Below are positions 34,275 through 46,486 of a stretch of 64,000 bases of DNA, in pieces (the stretch's first letter is position 1; the number at the start of each line of letters is the position of its first letter). The notes beneath the pieces were generated by a model that was not told the DNA's origin, made no database searches, and was given only the letters and a program-made list of their open reading frames with translations. The stretch spans positions 714,706 through 778,705 of the forward strand of contig NW_006768766.1 in assembly GCF_000204055.1 (NCBI RefSeq), written 5' to 3'. Position numbers and translations under genes: made by a program. Source of the DNA: Melampsora larici-populina 98AG31. Taxonomy: Eukaryota > Basidiomycota > Pucciniomycetes > Pucciniales > Melampsoraceae.

Positions 34275-37200
34275 ATAATTATCTTACCAAACAAAATTAA
34301 TTTTTACTTTCCTCAGAATACCCAAAAACATGTTCTTAAATGTGGGGTCTGGGAGGTATGAGTACCAAATTTTGGTTGACCACACCCTCAACCCCCCCGG
34401 ATGTGGGTGTGAAAAAATTATGAAACCCACAATTTTTAGAAAAGTCTGTGTTACTTTGGGTATGAAAAAGGCCAAAAAAACCAATTTTGACAGCCCCCTG
34501 CCTGGAATTTTGCCAGGGTCCTATACACCACAGGCCTGATTTACCAGTGGGCCTTTGGTCATCTATTTTATACATGTGCTTCATGAACAACCAAGTCAGT
34601 GATTCACCACAGTTTGTATTGAAATGAAGGTGGCATCAGTGTCCTGTGGATTTCACATGGACCACTCACAGATGCTCACCATGATTGATTTATGAGTGTT
34701 TATCAAGTGCAGTTCACAACAAAACACCATGTATCAACAATATGAAATCACCATGATCAAGTAATGATGATCACTTGGTGATTGTCATTATGAGATCACC
34801 AGGGGTGATTCATGAGGATCACTCATGGATTCCTATGGACAACTATCATAGAAAACCATGACAAGTATCCAAGGATTCCTCTGAGTCATAGACACTCAAT
34901 ATTGTAAATGATCCATGGTGGCTTGTCATGAAAATGCTTTGATATTCAAAACACTTTATTCATGATCTTGGAAAGGCAAATAAAAAATGATAACTTGTGC
35001 AAGATTTAAAAGGATTAGATAAAACTATGTATATGAGTAGATATGTAGATGAAATCAATATCTTGATACTCAAACATTTTGATTCTCAGTTTATATACGA
35101 AAAATGAAGATAGTGAAAAATAACAAAGAGATAGTTTCCTGTGGGAAGACTGATCAAAACACCAAAATAATGCAGAAATGTTTCCAAAATGATACATTTT
35201 GGCTCATCAACTGACAATGGGTTTTCCCACAGGAGAATTGACTCTTGCTTCCCATGTGATTACTTTGGAAAAATGACTGATCTGAAACACCAAGTAGGCA
35301 CAAGTCAACATGATACAAAAGAAAGGGTCACTTCAAAATGAAATAGATGATGTGCTACATACCTTCAAAAAATGAAGACTCAAAGTCCCAATACTGGGTC
35401 TGAAATGTTTATAGAGGCGCTAAAGCCATCAGAGTAATGATATATCATGGTTGATAAATTATGTGCTGGTTACTGCTATTATGGAGACAAACAGCAGACT
35501 CCTGCATGAATACTGTAGAGCCAAGGTGTGGTATTTGAACTGTGAAAACGGTGCAGATTTTGAAGCAAAATTGACTCTACTATTGGTTTCACCATGTCAA
35601 CGTCTCAATAATTGCCAGCTTTGGACAAGAATTGGGTGTCTGATCTGATATAAAACATATTGTCAAAATCTGGAAAAATATGTGAGATGATGAGGGAACA
35701 CAGCAGGATGGATGCAAGCATGGTTTTCTCATTTATTTCTGAGCCCTACTGGCCTCTGTATATTTTTCTAAGTTTTCCCACTTTTCTGTGTGAGCACCAA
35801 CCAAGGTACAACCTGGTGTGGAGTTCCATGTCTTAAGAGAGTTGTGTATAGATGTACAGGTTATGCTTGTAGCCAGGGAACTTGGAATAATGAAGTTCTA
35901 AGCAAGAAGGAAAAATAGAAACAATTTCTCCTGACTTCGTGCTCCCATGCACCAAGCAAATACCACTAGACAAAGTAAATATGTGAGATGATGAGAAAAC
36001 ACAGCAGGATGGATGCTACCATGATGTTCTCATTTATTTCTGAGCACTACTGGCTTCTGTATAATTTTCTAAACTCAACACTAAATTTACAATCTGGTGT
36101 AATGGTTGATGTATTGTAATGTATAAATGCAAATACAAAAATCTACTTTACCTTTGGCAGTTGGCTTTGGATTTGGTTTAGCTTCCTCCAAAACTTTTTT
36201 CTTGCATTTCTGGTCACAGGAGGCAGATTTAGGTGTTGCACATTGATGATAAATAGGTGCTATTGATTTATACCCACTAATGAGCAATAAGGCAACACAA
36301 TAAGTCACATGAGACTCTTTGTGGAATCACAAAGACTGGCTGCATAAAAGCTGGGCTTGCTAGCCAAAGTGATCTACTAGTTGATTAAGACCTTGAACGT
36401 TTACACACAACATGAAGTGTAATTTAATTTGGACTTGGAATTTGCACTGAATTTTTGGGGAGCCCCACGGTACACCCAAAATAAAGGTATATATGTTGAA
36501 TTGATTGTACAAAACTTTCTTGCTTCAAAGAAAATCAAAAAATCAAGACATAAGTTTCACTTACTTAATATATTGTCAAATATCTATTGGACACAGACCA
36601 CAAGTCAGCCAATTTGAAGTGTTTGTACAGAGACTGTCATCTAATATTTGAAGAAGTGTCCAACTGCCACCACAACCATTCCAATTTTGATTGAGATCAG
36701 TTATAGATGTGTTGTGATCACATGCTGAGTGATGTAAATTGTACCCAAGCCATTGGTAAAATTCAACCCCTGGGTAAGGGGAATTTTGCTGCTATATATA
36801 AGGGAGGAAATCTTTCTCCGGCCCATTGTGCATCAATCACTGAACAATAAGAAATGTCTGGACCACTGTGCAATTGTGATTTTCAGTGCCACAGTTTTGG
36901 TATCAATCATTATCCACCATAGGTTCAACAGCAAGGAGTTTGAGAGGAAACAAAGTAAATGGTGGTGGTTCAAGTTTATAAGCTTTAATTTTGAGTTCCA
37001 TTACCTCCAAATAGAGAAAATTTAATAAATTTTGAGCCCAGATGACAATCACATGAAGCAATATGTGGTATGTACCAGTTCAAGGGCCCCAGCTTCTTTT
37101 TCTGGGAGCCAGTTAGAGGGCTGTCCTGATCACAGCTCTATATTTACCTGGAATAAACATGAGTACTTGTATTGGCCAGCTGATTGTGTCTCCCGGCCTG

Positions 37201-38018
37201 TCAACCCACATTTGCGGGATACAAAGTAGAATCCGGGCATGTGCCCGGCTTTGTGCCCAGAATTATTTTGGCAGTAAATTTTGATTTCCTGGGCAAAAGT
37301 CCGGGCCCAGAATTCAAATTTACTGCCAAAAACATTTGTGCTAATTGTACTCCTTATTTTTCAAAAGGTCTTCAGTGGTTCCTCCCACATCTATCTTTGC
37401 AGCTACCCTTTCTGACAAAAATATTTTGCTCCAACCTACTTGTTCTGATTTTTGTGTACACTGTACCAGTACCAATGATGGTATATCACATTGTCAACTG
37501 ATGTTTCCTTTTCAGTGCTGCAAACATTCTGTCTTGATTTTCATTAGTGTGTGTTTCATAATCCTTTGGGCATACCAAGTTGGTCCAAGCCAAATCCTGT
37601 GAAAGAGAAAATAGTAGATAATGTGTTGTATGGAGATGGGTTAAGATTATTGATATGGTGAAACCATCTTTCTCATCTATGTGTTCAAGGGGAGAGGGGA
37701 AGATTTTCCCACCAATGCAGATATTTATGATAGCCATCCTTGCTGCTAGGGTTTGGGACAACTATTCACCACAAGCTCAAAGAACAACAATCTTCCTCTT
37801 GGGTCCTTTCTCATGAAGAAGTTTGAGCCTCACAGGTCATATATCATTATGGGTACCAGATATTTCATTTTTTACTACTAGAAATCTTGTGTTTGTTGTG
37901 TTACTTCATCCTATATATGAGAGCGCAATATCAAGTGAACATGTAAAATTGGATACCCCTGATATTATCAGATACAAAGAGGATAGAAAACAGAATCAAA
38001 AGTAGAAATGACAAGAAT
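34275..38018. other. AT-rich repeat zone, no gene supported
   Basis: It contains a ~95-bp direct duplication (35678-35771 and 35979-36072, period 301, sharing ATATGTGAGATGATGAG) and a partial MITE end near 37216. Short Cys- or Lys-containing frames around 36.1-36.3 kb lack a credible start. Confidence 0.5.
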
Positions 38019-38345
38019 TCATTCATCATTTGGTGGATATTCATCTTGTGGTACATCATATTCTTCTTCTGGATGAAGACCTGCACATTCCAATTGATGA
38101 CTAACTCTAGGGCAGATGGTTCTATGTTGGTATTGACATTGTAGACAGTACCAACTTGTTCTCCTAGTTTCTCCTTGACATAAGTGAAATTTTTGGTTAC
38201 ATCTACAAGTGATGCAAATTTTACAAGGGGCACCTGCTCCTTCCTGTACAAAACTTGCAACACGGCCACATTGACAATCCAGAGTAGAGTACTGATGTAT
38301 AACCACAGTTGATATAAAAAATATGGATGTCAAGAATTTCAAAGT
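38019..38345 (-). CDS. Candidate small secreted cysteine-rich protein B
   Basis: A single-exon frame of 108 residues from the ATG at 38345. The N-terminus (MTLKFLTSIFFISTVVIHQY) is a good signal peptide. The mature part has 12 cysteines in CQCG, PCKICITCRC, CLQC and later single positions, and ends in a short acidic, Pro-containing tail (EEEYDVPQDEYPPNDE). Cys spacing and the late H-x(3)-C-x(2)-V-x-H pattern match the protein at 5561-5872. The frame stays open upstream to 38405 but the extra residues interrupt the signal peptide, so the later ATG is preferred. A secreted effector-type protein of unknown function; the nearby AT-rich repeat context is typical of rust effector candidates. Confidence 0.65.
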   Translation of the reverse strand, partial: TLKFLTSIFFISTVVIHQYSTLDCQCGRVASFVQEGAGAPCKICITCRCNQKFHLCQGETRRTSWYCLQCQYQHRTICPRVSHQLECAGLHPEEEYDVPQDEYPPNDE

Positions 38346-38994
38346 CATATATTTTTTTAGCAAGCATACCTGAAGACAGTTACTGATGAGCCCATATATT
38401 CTCATGTTTTTTGTGTTAAGAAAATTATTTATAAAATATTAAAGAGTAACTCTGATATCAACTAACTAAAGAGATGGCTGTCATGATTATCTATTTTGTC
38501 CGCCAAGACCTTAAGGAGTCTCTCAGTGGGAATTGACTCCAACTTGTAAGATCCTAATTAAAGCAATAGAATGAGTGTGGCAAATTATTAGTTCCCTGGT
38601 ATGTCTCTATCAGGATTCAGGGATTTCTTCTTGGTGGCTTTTGAGAATAACGTTAAGGAAAGAAAGGAACCAGACATTGGAGGGGTATAATAATCTTGAA
38701 CAAAAACAGTCCCTAGGTCCTGTAATTAAAATAAAAGAGTGAGGGACAAATGAGTCAAAACTTACTTTAAAAGGTGACTTTGATGTCTGAGTGAAGCACA
38801 CGTATTATCTAAGGTTGAAAAATTCAACTCAAACCAGTCTCAAGTATGATGTTGACTTTTCAGAATCTGATGGAAAGAACAGAAGTTTATCTGGGAAGAA
38901 GGTGGGTGAGTATTTCTACTGATCATGATTGCCAGCCCAGTGCCAGATTTTTTGGGTCACAATAAACATGTCTGCTCATGTCTGGTCTCACTTG
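38346..38994. other. Intergenic, no gene seen
   Basis: AT-rich flank of the secreted-protein gene; it presumably holds the promoter, but no clear element is visible. Confidence 0.4.
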
Positions 38995-39415
38995 TAGTTT
39001 GTTAAATTATGGGGTGCACCCTTGTGATGAGGGAGAGGTGTAGCATCCTGAAAGCCAGTATATCTGCAAGATTTTGTGTAGTTCTCACAATACCTGGTTT
39101 CAACTTTGTTTGATTACATAAAATAGGTTGACCCACAAGATGAGTGGGTGGGCATCATCCTGAAAGCCAGTATTTATCAATTATTTCAAGTCCATATCAA
39201 GCTCTGACGTGGTTTCACTGTTCATTACATAATTGAGGGTCAATACTTGTGATGTGTGTGTGGGTAGCATCATGAAACTGAAAGGCAGTATATTTGTAAG
39301 ATTAGGGGTCCTTATCAATATATATGGTTTCAATTCTGGTTCATCATTAAATAGTCAAGGGTGGACCACTGAGATGGGTGGGTTGGTAGCATCCTAAATT
39401 CCAGTATAGGGGCAG
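38995..39415. repeat. Degenerate minisatellite, ~115-bp unit, four copies
   Basis: Each unit contains a block like GATGAGTGGGTGGG followed by AGCATCCTGAAAGCCAGTAT and a segment with TGGTTTCAA. Copies of the second block fall near 39045, 39154, 39275 and 39389, giving periods of about 110-120 bp. Confidence 0.75.
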
Positions 39416-42400
39416 TTTTGTACAGATTTCTGATGCTGGATGACGTCATCTCAATTTTGGTGGTATCATAGGTGTAGGTCACTTGTTATTTACTGATTGA
39501 AATTTCAAAAATAACAGGTACTATGTGAACTGTCTGTACCAACGGGTTGGTCTTTGAAACCTGATATTTCATATCACAAATGGTTTGAAAACATTGGCTA
39601 TTGACCATTGTTACCAATTTCATTTACCATTATTTTCTTCTTCATCATTCATAACATTCTTTCTTCTCATCTCTCTATCCAAAGTTTATAGTCATCATAT
39701 ATTTAAGAAACCCACCCTTCACTCCCTGGTTTGTCAGTAAGGAGTTAAGTTGTTATGTGGCAACAACAATAGAAAAAAATTGTTCTACATTTTTTTGTCA
39801 GAAGTCGTGTTTTTAAATTTTGTTGTTCAAAAAAATAAGTAAAAGATAATCTTTGTACCTGTGTTCATTTATCTGAGAATTTTTATGTTATGTTGGTTAT
39901 ATTCCTTTTCAGATAGTGGGTATTATTTGTTGCATGATGTGTTTATTATTTAGACTGCTAGCCACCCTGTAGGGTGTTTGTTTGTTTTAGACATGAAGTG
40001 AATTTATCCTCCTTGGCTTTTTAGGAAAAAGGGACTTGGCATAGTACTAATTTAGTCTGTTGTCCTCTGATTTCAGTGATTACCATGGTGGCATTTCCAT
40101 ATCTTTTGGTAACTGACCCATAACATCTTGAGAGCAGACACGTGTTATTTTGAAAACATATTGGAATTATTGAAAACATTACATGGGGCACACTGGGATG
40201 CCAGTGACCAGTAGTAGAGGGCTGTGAATGTGTATAAGACATAAAAGTGGTTGGTGAAAAAAACAACCCCACTGCTCAGTGAAATAATTGATTGGTCTTC
40301 ATGCCTTCAAAATGGTCTTAGATCTTTCAAAATGATTCATGATTCATGTCATGCAACAATTACATCTGATTGTGAGCACAGGACAATCTTCACTACCTTC
40401 AACCTTGGATTGAAATTGAATTCAAGCTCATATAATCTTTGTATAATGTCAGCTAATTGTTGTGTTTCCAAAGTGAGTGGAACTTTTGATTCTATTCATT
40501 CAAACAATCCCTTTGGTCATGTTATACTGATTTTATTGAGATACTTTTTGCCTTCTTTTTCAATTTTTCTTTGATTTTAGGAATATGCTGATTTACAAAG
40601 TAATCCAATGGATAACATAGAAATGGAGCCAGATGAGAATAATTTTTTACATTGGTCAGGAAAATATTGAAACTCACTTTTCTCAAACCCCCAAGAACTC
40701 ATGACTTTTATAAAGAAAAAGAATCATTCTTTGTTGATTGTGTCGGTTTCATTAATGGACCTGTAAGCTGTCAACTTCTGACTTAATCCAAATTTCATAC
40801 TTTATCATCTGACATTGAATATTTCATGAAGACAGATTCTATCTTCCATGGTTTGTAATCTTACTCAAATCCATTCACTCAGTTTGAAATCACTATATGT
40901 CAATCCCAAAACTTGATTGATTTATGGGTGGACATTTTACAATTGACCCTACTTTTCCATTACAATACATATCCATTCAAAGCACCCGTTTGTATACCAA
41001 ACCCAACAAATTCATAATCTCTGTATAAATCTCATACCTATGTACACATCACAATTATTGACAAATATTCTATGTTTTACTTTGTGCTCTAGCCAATCAA
41101 AGCTAGCACTTGAATTTATCATCCAAGAATTAATCAAGAAGGTTTGTCTGTGTAGGAATTCTAAAAGCAGATGCTTGGCAACCTTCTGTAGGAATTAAAC
41201 ATGGTTTGTGTATAAATCAATGTCAAATCAAATTACTTTGTTTGCTTCAAAGTAAGGGAGTTGACTGTTTCTGCAAATTCCCAGCATTCCCATGTCTAAA
41301 ACAGTACTTAGGACACTTGTCAACTTACATGTCAAAACAAATTGTACACAAAAGTTAAACCCATGAAGTTCTGATAATGTTGTTGAAGTTGATCACTTGT
41401 TATTAACAAATATGAATGTTAGACAACAGGACTTTTTACATTGAAATTTGCGCTCAACAGGTCAGATTTCTTCACCTGCTTCAAAGTTGATTTCCATTGA
41501 TGACATAGGCTGTTTACCACATTGTCTTTCTTCTATCCTTTTCTATCTCATTATCATCAATCCTCACTTGCAAAACTTTCCTAGTTATTGCTTTGTCGAT
41601 TTTTTGCTTTCCCACCCGCTCCTCCCTTTTTAATCTGGAAGAGTATCTTTGGTATTGGTTTCTATTTAAGTCAAACTGAGCTCTCCATGTGCTATTTGTG
41701 ATTAAGAAATGTTTACTGGTTTATTTCTTTATGATTTGGGCACATACATATTATTAATTCTGAACATATTATGAGGTGTTGTTCTGCACTTTGTTCGCAC
41801 TGTGTTTAGTTATCATTCTTAGAATGATTCTTTACAAGTTTGTAGTCCTGTCCGCCAGCCCCCCCATGGGGTGTTTGGTTTAGGATGATTGAAATTTATT
41901 GTCCATTGGTTGCAGACTAAGGGTTAGGGTTAGGGGCTGCTGAGGGTTTTTTACAAGGATGCAGAGGGGGCTCCAGAATATCCCAAGGCCAATTCATGAG
42001 ATGAGAGAAGATGAGCATCATACTTCCTTCCTGGACTTCCCCACAGATTGGAGGCTCTGATAGGTACAAAGGCTTGGTCTTGTACCTTGTTTCCATTTTT
42101 GAAGACTGTGACAATAGACAAATCTGCACAAATTTGTTTATATGGGGTCCAGTGAGCATTAAAGTGTTGTTTTGCCTTTGAGTACTACAGGTATGACTCT
42201 AGATGTGCCATACCAACTACCCTCAAGTGTTTGATTATCACTCAGCACATGCTGAGGCATGAACACAAACTGAAAAGATGCAACACATAGTGGGTTGACT
42301 TTCTGAAATTGATGTAGGTCTTCCTTCCACAAATTTAGGGTGAAGGTTTTGATTTCAAGGATGTAATGTACCTCAAAGCCCCCCAAAGTTTACTTGAAGT

Positions 42401-43403
42401 TCCCTGCCTTGGTGACCACTATCTGATTGTCAACATATGGTCCTTTAGACAAGACTGCCAACACAGTTACATAGGATTGGAATATACAAAGTGTTTTTGG
42501 ATGTTGCCCCTCTTTGCAAGGTTTTGATCTGAGGTATTTCTTGGCTTATAATGATGCCTTGGAGGGAAATTTGGACATGGTCTGGCCATGGATTGGCATC
42601 AGATTCTGCCTTGGAGTCCTCAACCCTCTATGTTGACAGTATGGCTACTATGTTCAAATGTTACTCCAATTCACATTCTTGTGTTGTACTTCTTGGTTGT
42701 ACAAGAATTATTCAGAGATGTGAGAAAATGAAATCAACAATGGATGCAGAAGATAAATCTCAAATCTTACAGCTGAATCTTCATGCACTGTGCTTGTTGA
42801 GGACACCCTAGACATTGCTTCCTTCCTTTTCAAAAATTGGATATTAGCCATAAGTACCTCTCTCAAAGCTTGAAGTTGTGAGGCCAGGCACAAAGGACGA
42901 GTGTGTTGAGTTGAACAAAATTTATCATGGTTGAGCCTGGATTCACAGAAAATGCAAGCAGGCTGAAGGTCCTCCCAAAGTAGAGAAATGTCATGAATTC
43001 TTAGACAAAGTAGACTGAACAATTCTAGGGAGTAAGTAATTGGAGGGCTCGAGCTTCCTTCGGGAAATGATCTTGCAAAGCAGAGTAGAACTTGAAGCCA
43101 TCGTTGGTGAGCTCAGAATGACTGATTAAAGTAGTCTAGTAAGTAGGATATTTGACAAGTATAATGAGGCAAGCGCTTCTCTGTTTCCCGCTAAACAAGA
43201 ATCCACAGCTACAAAGCACCTTGTTTTAGGATGAAGTTGTTGATGAGGTTTGATTCGAGGGTTTAAAAAGATCAGGATAGGATGTGAAGTTGAATTGAAC
43301 ACAGCCCAGAATGTGTATTACAGTTTAACACGTCGTCATGTTACTGTACTGAAATTCGATTTCTTGTTTACTTCGATCGATTCTCTTTCTTTCATGAACT
43401 CTA
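39416..43403. other. AT-rich intergenic region
   Basis: No gene is supported. It includes a short telomere-like run at 41918-41936 (TAAGGGTTAGGGTTAGGGG) and no other structure I can define. Confidence 0.5.
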
Positions 43404-43412
43404 CATGTAAAC

Positions 43413-43689
43413 CAAACTTAACTAAGTCCCGACCTGGACCTAACCACCAACTCCAGGGAGGGACTTACGCCCAATCCACGATTTCAAGCGTGAGATCGGT
43501 CGGGGTGTTTGGCCAAATTCTCTGATCTCAATTTCTCACGAGCTCTGCATATGAAGGCTCATTGACCCCTTAATGAGAAATGACCGCCGACAATACGCGC
43601 ACATTTCTATACGCTCGGCTGGTCCTCATCCCGTTCCCTCAAAATGTTATCCCAAAAAAAGGATTTGGGGTAAATCACGGGGCCACAGA
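43413..43689 (+). repeat. Left 277-bp terminal inverted repeat
   Basis: Exact reverse complement of 50825-51101 as far as I can read; it includes a run of seven A (seven T in the partner). Confidence 0.9.
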
Positions 43690-43859
43690 TGACTGCGGCT
43701 CCCCTAAGTCGCGTAAGCCGACATATCCTTGAATATGATTGACGAAACTGTCAATATGTTTCAGCCAAACTGCAGTTTGGCCCATGCCGGCGTGAAATTC
43801 ACCAAGTCCTCCGTATTACCACACCCACATGTGCAAACCTTTGACGTTCATTACCATCG

Positions 43860-46444
43860 ATGCTACGACGGAGCCAATCGGCTGCCAACGAAGCCTTGTT
43901 AAACCAGTCCGAAGATACACGCCGGCTCAAATCATTAACTGCACGCCCACAATTCAAATCAGTGTACCTTAACGCTTCTGAAGATACCCAAGCAGCTGCT
44001 GGAAGATTCGCGTTTCAGTCCAAGCACGCCTACCCTGCAAGGCCTCAGCAGGTCGATTCGCTAGTAGATCTGCTGAATAATCATACGACCTTTCTACTGG
44101 CGGGAACCGGGTTCGGGAAGAGCCGTGTGCCCGAAATGTTCTACGACGCCTATGACGAAGGCTATGCCCCCATAATACTCAGTATTAACCCTTTGGACTC
44201 GCTTGGGGATGACCAGGCAAGCCTTACCCTCGAGCGCATGTATCTTAACAAAGCAACTCACACACCCGCGACACATGTACACTATTACAGGTTTTGGAAA
44301 AAGCCAATGTCAACATCAGTGCGATCAATTTGACCGGGCCCAATTGCACGGCCGACGCGTGTGAGGCTATCTTGCTAGGGAAATACCCTTTCGTCTACGT
44401 GGTACGTATATGTGGCAAATGGACCCCTTTCTCTTCATGGCCGACACGTTAAAACTGACTAAGCTCTACCTCCTCCGGATACCGTCAGAGTCCCGAGGTG
44501 GCCTTGACCAGCACCATCTTTGACAGGATGTGGCGGGACGCGCGCTTCCAGGCTAGACTGACACTGCTTGTGGTAGACGAGGCTCACATGATATATTCAT
44601 GGGGCCTCGTTGCAAGCGGTCAGGCGAAGAGGTTAGCGAGTCATGTTCGAGTCCACGACGGCGGAGTGTTCCGACCGTCTTACGGAGACCTTACTCGCAG
44701 ATTTTTATCAACAAGCAACATTCCTTTGCTTTTGATGTCAGCGACGTGTACACCGCAAGCCATTAAGGCAATTTTACTAAACCTCAAACTCGAATCGCAT
44801 CACGTTCGATTCCACCGAGCCGAACTAACCCGCCCTGAACTTCGACTGATTCGGAGGTCATTCAAGCGGCCGCTGAAAGCTGCCCTACGCGGTTTATTTA
44901 CTCACCACACCATTGTGGCAAATGAATCCATTCCACCTACACTGATCTACTCTGGGACACAAAACGCCACTTTAGACACCTTACAAATAATATGTGCTTC
45001 TCGAGGTCAACCTCACGAGGCGGCGAATGGCCATTCCCAATTTGCTCGTAGGTACCATGCAACCACGGGGCCCCAAGGCAAGCTTGACGCTGTGGCCTCT
45101 TTCATCGCTGGCTCACTCGCAGTGCTTTGCTGCACACTCGCTTTGGGCCTAGGCCAAAACTGGCACCGAGTACGACGAGTAATTGTTGTTGGGCGTCAAG
45201 ACCCTTGCAGTTTCATTCAAATGTCGGGGCGATGTGGACGAGATGGAAGAAGGGGTCTTGGGTTTCTCTTGGTCGAACACAAACGCACCAACGGTAAAAA
45301 TTCTATTGCCAATTTTACGTCACCTCGGGAGATGACCGACGACGACCGGATGGATGCACTAGCAATCACTCCAGTCTGCCTTCGCGTAGCCCTGGCGGTC
45401 GACCTGAGGTGAGTTCTCTCAAAACTTCTCAAGCTACATCGGTTGGCGTGATAGTGCATCAAGCTGACCTACCTCGCTAGTCACGGTTACATTCCCCTCG
45501 ATGTCGAGGATTTAACAGCCACGACCGAGTGCGCCCGGCAGGCAGCTGCAGGCATGCCTGCCTGCGACTGCTCGAACTGCCTCCCTGAAGCAGCGGAGGC
45601 CTTATGGCTGGCCCAGTTAGCCTTAACCAACGCCAACTTTGATGGGACATTCAGCTTATCGCCTGGCGACTTGATGGATCTGGTTCGAGAACTACCAATG
45701 CCTCCTTTTGTTCCGCCTTCTGATATACGACGTGTCGCACTTCGCTGTTCTCGAGAAGACCCCATCTTCCAATTGCCCACATTGGAAACCTTGGTGGCCG
45801 ATCTGACTTCTGCTTTCAAAAAAATGTTTGATATCGCATTTCCAACCGGTTCAGACCTGGGCCCTGAAGATTACTTTGGTCGTGAACTAGCATGGGACAT
45901 CGCCAAAAATATAGATATCTTAAGGGTTCCCCAGGATTTATGTGTCATCCTTGGAAGTGAATCGCTTACCGGCCAATTTGATGTGATATTCAAATCGTTT
46001 CTCAAGTGGCAAGAGGAATCTGATTCACCTTCGGCAATCACATCAGCGGCCGAACGCCGGCGTAAAGCGTGTCGTACTCCTGCCACGCCCAAGGTGCACC
46101 AATCCGTGGAAGGAGCGACAATGGCCAAAGAACGTGCTGAGACCGACAAGGCCGAGCTCATCCGCACGCGTGAGCTAGCTAAAGAGCAGAATGCATTGCA
46201 AAAGGCCGCGACTCGCGCGAAACGTGCACAAGACAAGCGTGATGCGGACGCGCAACACCGCGCGAGGAAGGACGCGAGCTTGGCAGCGAAGTCTCGTCGC
46301 TCAGGGGTGCCTCCACCTCAGCTGGTTTCCCCAGATTCTTCGATCTCACAACATCAGGGTTCTACGTCTTCAAAACGCCCGGTAGAAGATACATCTTTGG
46401 CACCCAAAACGACCAAAAGACATCAGCATGAGGTAAGCAGGTGA
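43860..46444 (+). CDS. RecQ-like DEAH helicase of the 7.7-kb element
   Basis: Four exons (43860-44216, 44291-44401, 44489-45408, 45481-46444) give 783 residues. Superfamily 2 motifs appear in order: RPQQ near the N-terminus, Walker A AGTGFGKSR, motif Ia-like NPLDSLGDDQ, the DEAH box in LLVVDEAHMIYSWG, SAT in LLLMSATCT, motif IV LIYSGTQN, and motifs V-VI ALGLGQNWHRVRRVIVVG then FIQMSGRCGRDGR, which is RecQ type. A Cys cluster (CARQ ... CDCSNC) sits where RecQ proteins bind zinc. The C-terminal ~80 residues are a charged coiled coil and basic tail. Intron 1 needs a GC donor (CAG|GCAAGC); without splicing the frame hits a stop soon after. No HRDC domain is seen. It probably supports transposition or repair of the element (inference). 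Confidence 0.85.
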
Positions 46445-46486
46445 TAGTGGTGGCTCAGTTCGACATTTGGCTGACATGTGTTGCAT

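Noticed and set aside
33926..34361. Several overlapping frames of 70-120 codons on both strands
   Set aside because: They lie in the nested MITEs and arise from GC-rich palindromic arms; no coding bias.
36087..36308. Frame with hydrophobic start and Cys/Lys-rich part, resembling a secreted protein
   Set aside because: The frame has no ATG; the apparent first codon is GTG, and an upstream in-frame TGA lies nearby. A spliced model is possible but would need two weak sites.
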